Translations under genes and position numbers: made by a program
The notes under the pieces: model-generated
What the model was told of the DNA's origin: nothing
Seen by the model: the letters and a program-made list of their open reading frames with translations, nothing else
Databases searched by the model: none
DNA from: Phoronis australis
Lineage: Eukaryota; Phoronida; Phoronidae
DNA length: 64,000 bases
Assembly (NCBI GenBank): GCA_002633005.1
Contig: NMRA01000158.1
Location: forward strand, 372,229 to 436,228
Reading direction: 5' to 3'
In this document: piece after piece, positions 56,982-64,000 of the stretch
Numbering within the stretch: the first letter of the stretch is position 1
Layout: every line of letters begins with the position of its first letter

Positions 56982-59535
56982 GTACGTATGCTTGTGTTAA
57001 AAGGTTTCACCGTTATGGCGAAGACCAGAAGCAAGGCCGATAATTGTAGTGGATTATCTAAAAGCAACTATCACTTTGCAAATTTTGCATTTCGAATAGA
57101 GAATGTATTGTATTTAAAGTTGCATGTCGTTCTGTTTAGGCTGGCTGAAATCGAAAATGGAACTACCGTATTCGCCATAATAACCGCCCATGCCCCTATA
57201 ATCGCCCCCACACGTTTTCAGACTTATGCTAAAATAAGCGCCCAGCCCATGAACGTGTACGTGAGAAAAATGTGCTACCTACAGTCCTAAAATTCTATAG
57301 TAACGTCATCAATTTATCAATAATATCCGACAATCCTGAAAAAATCATTGTGTGCAGAATTTGTAGACCACGAGCCTTGCCGCTATGTCGGTATTTAGCC
57401 GTGACTATACACTTCAAACTTCTGCCATGCCTCAAAACGAACACAAAAGTTTTGCTGATCTTGCGAGGACCAATGGTCTGGCCTTTCAGAACAGACCTAG
57501 TGTACTTGTCTACGGGATTGCTTTGAAGATATTTAACGCTTTCAACAGGAATCCAACAAATTTCTTTGTACACGTGAAAACTGCGAATCGAAGACTAGTA
57601 ATAAAAAGCTTGGACAGTGTTACAAGCACGTGGCAAGGAAGCGCGTGCTTCATACATGAACCTGTTATCAAAGACATTACACCGAAAAATAACTGTCACG
57701 TACGCATCCAGACACACGGCGACTAATATGGGCCTTACCGAGACAAATGTCGAATGTTTTTAGCACATGAGACCGCCAAGTGCTGAATGAAACACGCTCT
57801 GGTTTAGGCCTACTGCTTGTGCAAATTTCTTTAGATACAATGAACATCTAGTAGCTCGTTAGATTGCGTGGCTCTGGCCAAAAGACGGTCTCTGGTGACA
57901 CCGACGCATGCGCTCGCTTACTCAGCGCAGTCGAACTTCAAAACAAACGTCACGTGACAACAACATGTGTGTTCGTCCAGAAATATTTCTCATGTTGCTG
58001 ATCATGCATGTACAGGTAGATGGCACAATGTAGCACAGATTGTACTTAAACCTGCCGTTAATCCCGACTCCACGGGAACTTAAAAATCTTAGGGGCGCTA
58101 CTTGGAAAACTTCAGGAGGATTTCAGGTGATTTGCTTGCTGTATTTTTATTCAAGAATTCAATTCACCATATCGACGATTGCGAAGCAGTCAGTCGGCGA
58201 GTTTTCGCCCTGGGATTTCAGCAGTTTTCTGAAAAATGATGGCCGCAATGCACCACAATTTTGTAGTAAGTCTTTCATAGATTGCAGATACGTCACAGAG
58301 CGTAAACGTGATGAATCTTAGTTTCCGATTTCACACGTTGGAGACCGGCTTTCAACAGCCTTGGGTTATAATAAGCTCCCCCCCTGAAACGAACTTTTCT
58401 AAGCGCCCTGGGCGGTTATTGCAGTGAATACGGTAGGCATTTTACTCCCATAAAGTCTGTCTTGTAATGTTTATTTACCGTGATAGGAGTCAAAAGCCGT
58501 TACCAAACACAACATGGAAACCGTCAGCGTCCCAAGAAATAGCTGCAGAGTTTACTGCGAATTCGAAAATGGAGCATGAGAACACTTTGCCTGTACTTGG
58601 AGTCGGAAATGGCTGGAATCCTATCACGCTCATCACCACAATGGGTACCGGGTATTTTGAGACCGATTTTGTGAGAGTAAAGGCCTTATTCGGTTTTCGT
58701 TTTTAGCCAGCTAAACAGGGCGACGTGTTACTTTAAATAGTGCACGCAAGACACTCGTGCAGATCTCTTTAATATTCCAGATGTCCAAGTTGTTCCGGGT
58801 TCGTCCAACGCGATGACCCTTCATAATGATTGACACTTTTGACAGTGTTTCAGGACGTGCACGTGATGATCTACATCGGTTTCGGCTTCTTGATGACCTT
58901 TCTGAAAAAGTATGGCTATGGTGCAGCCGCCATCAACATGTTGATTGCTGCCTTCGCCGTGCAGTGGCGCATTCTCTTGGGTGGATTCTTATCATTGGAT
59001 GGAGGGAAAATACACATTTCTGTAGTAACGTAAGCTGACATTAAAATCAATTCTGTTAAAATTAACTTGAACTTGAAGAACCCAAATAAAAATGTAAACT
59101 CAAGCACGAATGTTAATTCCTGTCAGTGGTGCCAGGCATTTTTAAAAAATTCTGCATCTACGGCTGTAGTCGAGATTAGCATATGCTCTAATGGTGCCTC
59201 AATCTAAGAAAAATGGAGCTTCGATTTTGTTGCCATGCAAATTCCATGACAACGTCATGCAATATGCAGTGTCTCGATCGAAAATTTCCGTGTATTTTTC
59301 AACAACCTGATACCCAGTCGTGTTATTGAACAACCCATTGTAATGTCGCATTGGTGTCAAACAATTTATTGGATTTACTTTTAGTTTGCTGACCGCCGAG
59401 TTTGCAGCCGCAGCCATCTTAATTTCTTTTGGTGCTGTTCTTGGAAAACTAAGTCCGCTGCAGTTGGTTATAATGTCTTTTCTTGAAATCATCGTCTTCG
59501 TCGTCAATGAATTCATCGGCGTGGAGATGCTCAAG
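56768..59535 (+). CDS. Rh-type ammonium/CO2 channel (RhBG/RhCG-like), first three coding exons; 3' part missing
   Basis: Rh glycoproteins are trimeric membrane channels for NH3/NH4+ and CO2. Exons 56768-56981, 58846-59029 and 59385-59535 splice in consistent phases (1, 2, 0) to about 183 residues of the usual ~450-480. Marks: TM1 [40 protein letters not shown], the invariant FQDVHVM-GFGFLM block; and [20 protein letters not shown] with [11 protein letters not shown]. An in-frame TAA at 56720 supports the Met start. The next exon, which should carry the twin-histidine pore region (HTFGAYFG-like), is not visible; it may be in the N gap or beyond the window. Membership of Rh, not AMT, is clear; the paralogue is not. 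Confidence 0.93.
57166..58433. mobile_element. TIR DNA transposon (1,268 bp) with TA target duplication, in Rh intron 1
   Basis: Left end CCGTATTCGCCATAATAACC followed by GCCC; right end GGGCGGTTATTGCAGTGAAT followed by ACGG, its inverted repeat (about 20 of 25 bases). TA lies outside each end (57164-57165, 58434-58435), as with Tc1/mariner-type insertion. Subterminal AATAAGCGCCC blocks add to the symmetry. Contains one 113-codon frame (57385-57726) with no recognised transposase motif. Confidence 0.6.
57385..57726 (+). CDS. Unrecognised 113-residue ORF inside the Rh-intron transposon
   Basis: Starts [20 protein letters not shown] and ends in TAA. No DDE, zinc-finger or other domain is recognised. 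Its position inside a TIR element suggests an element-encoded remnant or a chance frame. Confidence 0.2.
   Translation: MSVFSRDYTLQTSAMPQNEHKSFADLARTNGLAFQNRPSVLVYGIALKIFNAFNRNPTNFFVHVKTANRRLVIKSLDSVTSTWQGSACFIHEPVIKDITPKNNCHVRIQTHGD
58846..59029 (+). CDS. Rh gene exon 2
   Basis: 184 bases after [28 protein letters not shown] then [14 protein letters not shown] (TM2-TM3). Donor GTAAGC; the exon ends in a lumenal stretch. Confidence 0.93.
59385..59535 (+). CDS. Rh gene exon 3
   Basis: 151 bases after [37 protein letters not shown] and [13 protein letters not shown]; phase 0 before GTATGT. Confidence 0.93.
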
Positions 59536-59595
59536 GTATGTGCACTTTCAGATGTTAAGTTATTTTGTTGTGGAAAATGTGTTTTGTGTGCAATA

Positions 59596-59847
59596 CATGC
59601 GCGCACCCACCCTAAAAATGGGGAGGGGGCTCGAATTTTTGAGAATGTGGACCTTTTACTAAGATTCACGGAGTACGTTCAGAGGTATGAATTGTGTATT
59701 TGCAGAATTTTGGTAGTTCATGCCTTTTTAGTGGACTCATTGCCTCGTTTTCTACTTTTCTCGTAGTTTTTGTTTATCTTAGGTGGACCTTTTTCCCACT
59801 TCGCCAAATTGGGGGGAGGCTCACTCGAGCCCCTGGGTGCGCCCATG
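59596..59847. mobile_element. TIR element with 5-bp target duplication, 252 bp, just after Rh exon 3
   Basis: Left end CATGCGCGCACCCACCC and right end (complement) CATGGGCGCACCCAGGG. CAATA lies directly outside both ends (59591-59595, 59848-59852). The end sequence is related to, but distinct from, the CAGTGGCGGATCC family. Confidence 0.7.
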
Positions 59848-59852
59848 CAATA

Positions 59853-60866
59853 ATTAATTTTATTTGTCTTAATCTGATAGTGACTTGATAGAATACCAAA
59901 TCCGGTTTTTGGCTTAATAGCAGATACTAAAAATGACTTTCCTATCAATTTCTCTTAAACAAAATAACTCTCTGTTACCCTCGATAACTCTCAAAAGATT
60001 TGAGGACAGTTTGAATACTCCTTCCAAAGACTGTCAAATGGGCCAGCGGGACCTACGCTTGTAACAAATTACTCGGCAACCAAGAATTATAATATCCAAT
60101 ATGTGACAATGGGAGTACGAGTTTTTAGTTTATTCCTGCCTTGATCTTTCAAGATTGACGTCAATGATGCATCAGCAGGTGACAGAACGAGGGTTTACCA
60201 TCCTTTTACGTGAGTCATGCGGCGCCGGAAAATTGCTGTTCACAAAATTTAAATTTCGCAAATTATAGAGTTTGTTTACAGCCCCAAGAGCAAAATTTTG
60301 ACCTGGAAAGTGTCCAAAACAGTCGATTGATCTCCGGAACTTAAAAAAATCGTTTTTCTTAACCCTCGGTGTTAGATGAGTATTATGATACGTACGTAGT
60401 CACATAGTAGTCGCTTACATTAAAGGAGAATGCCACCCAAAACAACCTATTTTGTATCAATTTAGATCGAGTAGTTCTACTCGATAACGGCAGGTTCGGT
60501 TGCGTTACCTGACACCTGACGGCAGACGGAGGTGTTGAAATTATCCAATGACGTAATTGGTTTCACACGCAGTCTGTTCAGCAGTTCACAACACGGGTTA
60601 GTGGTGTCAGCTTATCGCTTGAATTCATCGTTTAACACCAATAAATCATCAAACTTCGACGTAAAACCATTAAAAATACACAGAGTTCTATATAAAAACG
60701 TGTTGTTATATTTCGCTTTTACTTATTTACTGGTACATGTATTTGGACACACCGTAGCCCGTTCGGTAGGCCAACTCAGTTACCAAGGTCCGTAGCAGGA
60801 GTTTGGGGTCTGTTCGGAGATAAATTCGAAGTATTCTTCTGTGAAATACAGACAGGAGAACCCAGA
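59853..60866. repeat. Left ~1-kb segment flanking the N gap (allelic overlap)
   Basis: Matches 61763-62784 along its whole length, with SNPs, a 9-base length difference near 60297 and a 1-base one. It ends exactly where the Ns begin, and its partner starts exactly where they end. Confidence 0.88.
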
Positions 60867-61762
60867 NNNNNNNNNNNNNNNNNNNNNNNNNNNNNNNNNN
60901 NNNNNNNNNNNNNNNNNNNNNNNNNNNNNNNNNNNNNNNNNNNNNNNNNNNNNNNNNNNNNNNNNNNNNNNNNNNNNNNNNNNNNNNNNNNNNNNNNNNN
61001 NNNNNNNNNNNNNNNNNNNNNNNNNNNNNNNNNNNNNNNNNNNNNNNNNNNNNNNNNNNNNNNNNNNNNNNNNNNNNNNNNNNNNNNNNNNNNNNNNNNN
61101 NNNNNNNNNNNNNNNNNNNNNNNNNNNNNNNNNNNNNNNNNNNNNNNNNNNNNNNNNNNNNNNNNNNNNNNNNNNNNNNNNNNNNNNNNNNNNNNNNNNN
61201 NNNNNNNNNNNNNNNNNNNNNNNNNNNNNNNNNNNNNNNNNNNNNNNNNNNNNNNNNNNNNNNNNNNNNNNNNNNNNNNNNNNNNNNNNNNNNNNNNNNN
61301 NNNNNNNNNNNNNNNNNNNNNNNNNNNNNNNNNNNNNNNNNNNNNNNNNNNNNNNNNNNNNNNNNNNNNNNNNNNNNNNNNNNNNNNNNNNNNNNNNNNN
61401 NNNNNNNNNNNNNNNNNNNNNNNNNNNNNNNNNNNNNNNNNNNNNNNNNNNNNNNNNNNNNNNNNNNNNNNNNNNNNNNNNNNNNNNNNNNNNNNNNNNN
61501 NNNNNNNNNNNNNNNNNNNNNNNNNNNNNNNNNNNNNNNNNNNNNNNNNNNNNNNNNNNNNNNNNNNNNNNNNNNNNNNNNNNNNNNNNNNNNNNNNNNN
61601 NNNNNNNNNNNNNNNNNNNNNNNNNNNNNNNNNNNNNNNNNNNNNNNNNNNNNNNNNNNNNNNNNNNNNNNNNNNNNNNNNNNNNNNNNNNNNNNNNNNN
61701 NNNNNNNNNNNNNNNNNNNNNNNNNNNNNNNNNNNNNNNNNNNNNNNNNNNNNNNNNNNNNN
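60867..61762. other. Assembly gap, 896 N
   Basis: Run of Ns. The flanks overlap by about 1 kb, so the gap is probably spurious (a negative gap) rather than missing sequence. Confidence 0.95.
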
Positions 61763-62784
61763 ATTAATTTTATTTGTCTTAATCTGATAGTGACTTGATA
61801 GAATACCAAATCCGGTTTTTGGCTTAATAGCAGATACTAAAAATGACTTTCCTATCAATTTCTCTTCAACAAAATAACGCTCTGTTACCCTCGATAACTC
61901 TCAAAAGATTTGAGGACAGTTTGAATACTCCTTCCAAAGACTGTCAAATGGGCAAGCGGGACCTACGCTTGTAACAAATTACTCGGCAACCAAGAATTAC
62001 AATATCCAATAGGTGACAATGGGAGTACGAGTTTTTAGTTGATTCCTGCCTTGATCTTTCAAGATTGACGTCAATGATACATCAGCAGGTGACAGAACGA
62101 GGGTTTACCATCCCTTTACGTGAGTCATGCGGCGCCGGAACATTGCTGTTCGCAAAATTTAAATTTCGCAAATTATAGTGTTTGTTTACAGCCCCAAGAG
62201 CAAAATTTTAAAATAGGACAACTGGAAAGTGTCCAAAACAGTCGATTGGTCTCCGGAATTAAAAAAATCGTTTCTCGTAACCCTCGGTGTTAGATGAGTA
62301 TTATGATACATACGTAATCACATAGTAGTCGCTTACATTAAAGGAGAATGCCACCTAAAATAACCTATTTTGTTTCAATTTAGATAGAGTAGTTCTACTC
62401 GATAACGGCAGGTTCGGTTGCGTTACCTGACACCTGACGGCAGACGGAGGTGTTGAAATTATCCAATGACGTAATTGGTTTCACACGCAGTCTGTTCAGA
62501 AGTTCACAACACGGGTTAGTGGTGTCAGCTTATCGCTTGAATTCATCGTTTAACACCAATAAATCATCAAACTTCGACGTAAAACAATTAAAAATACACA
62601 GAGTTCTTTATAAAAACGTGTTGTTATATTTCGCTTTTACTTATTTACTGGTACATGTATTTGGACACACCGTAGCCCGTTCGGCAGGCCAACTCAGTTA
62701 CCAAGGTCCGTAGCAGGAGTTTGGGGTCTGTTCGGAGATAAATTCGAAGTATTCTTCTGTGAAATACAGACAGGAGAACCCAGA
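61763..62784. repeat. Right ~1-kb segment flanking the N gap (allelic overlap)
   Basis: 1,022 bases matching 59853-60866. An 87-codon frame occurs in both copies (60532-60795 and 62450-62713) but has no recognisable domain and starts with TTG. Confidence 0.88.
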
Positions 62785-64000
62785 CCTGTGTTGTTTATAC
62801 TTGTGATTTTTTTAGTTCTAAACACACAAAACGCTTGACTTGTTATCCCGGGCAGTGGCTTGGAACCCGATCAGGTCCCGGCCGTCGCGGCCGCCGGGAC
62901 TGGCACGAACATAAACCAGCTTGAGTTGGGAACTAAACCTCCAGTCACGAAAAGACTATAACAGTGACCCAAAGAAATAATGTGCACGCAATTATTTATG
63001 TGAATTAGCTACGAAACTGAAAATCTACTAACTTGTCGGAGGCCACCACGAAGTCGGGTTCCATTTCCTCAGACCGTCAGGGCACTGAAGGTTGTACAGT
63101 AACAATGAATGAATAATGTAGTTGTATTTCTAAATAAAGATTCCCCTAACATGTGACCATAGCATATAAAATCGAGCAATTGTTTCACAACAGCTTTGTG
63201 TCAGCAAACACTAAATTAGCATGCGCTCACACGGCTTCGGTGCCCGGTCAACTACCTTTGTTGCCGGCATCCCAAAAGCCGGTAACGCAGTGGTTTATTC
63301 ATTGCTGGCTTCTCAAAACATTTGCAATCACGAGCACACAAGGCATTACAAATTGTATCTAATGAGACAAGCTTGGTTTTACTTTCATATAAGCATCGGT
63401 TAGGATCATTTTAGGATGAGAATAATTGATTTTGAAACAGAACGCAGAATAATAAACGTCTACATGGCAACTCGCCCGGCGCCAATCCCGACTTAGTCAA
63501 GACGAAGACTCACGGGTCGGGTCGTTAGGTTTCACAGTCTATTAGTTCGAACCGGAATACACTGATCAAGAATACTAGAGAGGCGCCGTGAATATGCATA
63601 GGCAACGGAACGTATGGATAGTTTTTTGGTAAGCCGGAATTCGTCAAAGAAATCACTGTGGACCGTTGCCGGCCACAGACACGGAGATGTTTCACAGCCT
63701 CATACTTGCTATGAATAGCATACCTTTCACTATCTTCACTACCGCGAGCCACTTCCTAAGCATTTCGGGCTCTCAAGGAAGTCGAAAAAAACGATATACC
63801 CGCTTTCTTCGCAGCTTCATATTTCGGACAAGCGGGAACGATGCACCGCAATATAGCAGAGACGAACCACTGACGTCGCTGCGTCGCTTCTCACCTTCCT
63901 CACACGTTACGCGACACCTCTCGGCAAGATGAGTTCGACTTATAAGAGGCGATGTGGATATAGACCGATTAAGACGGTAAAAAGACTAATTAAATCGGGT
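62785..64000. other. Non-coding, nothing recognised
   Basis: No Rh exon, RNA gene or repeat family recognised. It includes a G+C-rich patch with a perfect 8-bp stem, GTCCCGGC (62875-62882) and GCCGGGAC (62893-62900). Confidence 0.4.

Noticed and set aside
60532-60795. 87-codon frame present in both copies around the gap (also 62450-62713)
   Set aside because: Presence in two copies reflects allelic duplication, not conservation; it starts at TTG and has no recognised domain.
60727-61858. Long frames spanning the N gap on both strands
   Set aside because: Made of Ns read as open codons; no real sequence supports them.
59536-64000. Search for Rh exon 4 with the twin-histidine region
   Set aside because: No sequence encoding a DAGGSM or HTFGAYFG-like motif was found on either strand, so the Rh gene is left partial.

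Overview
The window is genomic DNA of an animal. It has long introns with GT-AG splice sites, AATAAA polyadenylation signals, dispersed MITE-like elements, and three genes found across animals. It is A+T-rich, and its assembly shows uncollapsed heterozygous overlaps at gaps. A single Flamingo/CELSR gene beside a Na,K-ATPase beta gene and an Rh ammonium-channel gene suggests an invertebrate. I cannot fix the phylum from the sequence alone.

Layout: (1) 1-2.7 kb holds the last three coding exons, on +, of a Na+/K+-ATPase beta subunit. (2) 2.7-8.85 kb is non-coding and carries TIR elements and an assembly duplication around a single N. (3) 8.85-52.8 kb is a complete CELSR/Flamingo/Starry night gene on +. 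I resolved 31 coding exons whose splice phases all agree and which close to an open frame of exactly 2,990 codons plus stop. Exon 1 (3.5 kb) encodes the signal peptide, prodomain and nine cadherin repeats. After a 13.8-kb repeat-rich intron, 30 smaller exons encode the Flamingo box, six EGF modules, two laminin-G domains, a laminin-EGF module, the hormone-receptor motif, GAIN/GPS, seven transmembrane helices and an acidic, Ser-rich tail ending in ETSV. (4) 52.8-54.9 kb is its 3' UTR region with several poly(A) signals. (5) 56.8-59.5 kb holds the first three coding exons of an Rh-type (RhBG/RhCG-like) ammonium channel, whose 3' exons are not visible. (6) The rest is non-coding and includes an 896-base N gap flanked by a repeated ~1-kb allelic segment.

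CELSR is a core planar-cell-polarity adhesion GPCR. The beta subunit is a Na+ pump chaperone and adhesion subunit, and the Rh protein conducts NH3/CO2. No operon-like co-regulation is implied; they are simply neighbours on one strand.

I found no wholly new system. The best leads are: a family of TIR elements whose insertions are flanked by 5-bp target duplications; CELSR intron 19, which is a tandem array built from the exon-19/donor boundary and could yield a truncated ectodomain; a decayed duplicate of CELSR exon 5; and a CELSR C-terminus that matches the PDZ ligand of its pathway partner Vangl.
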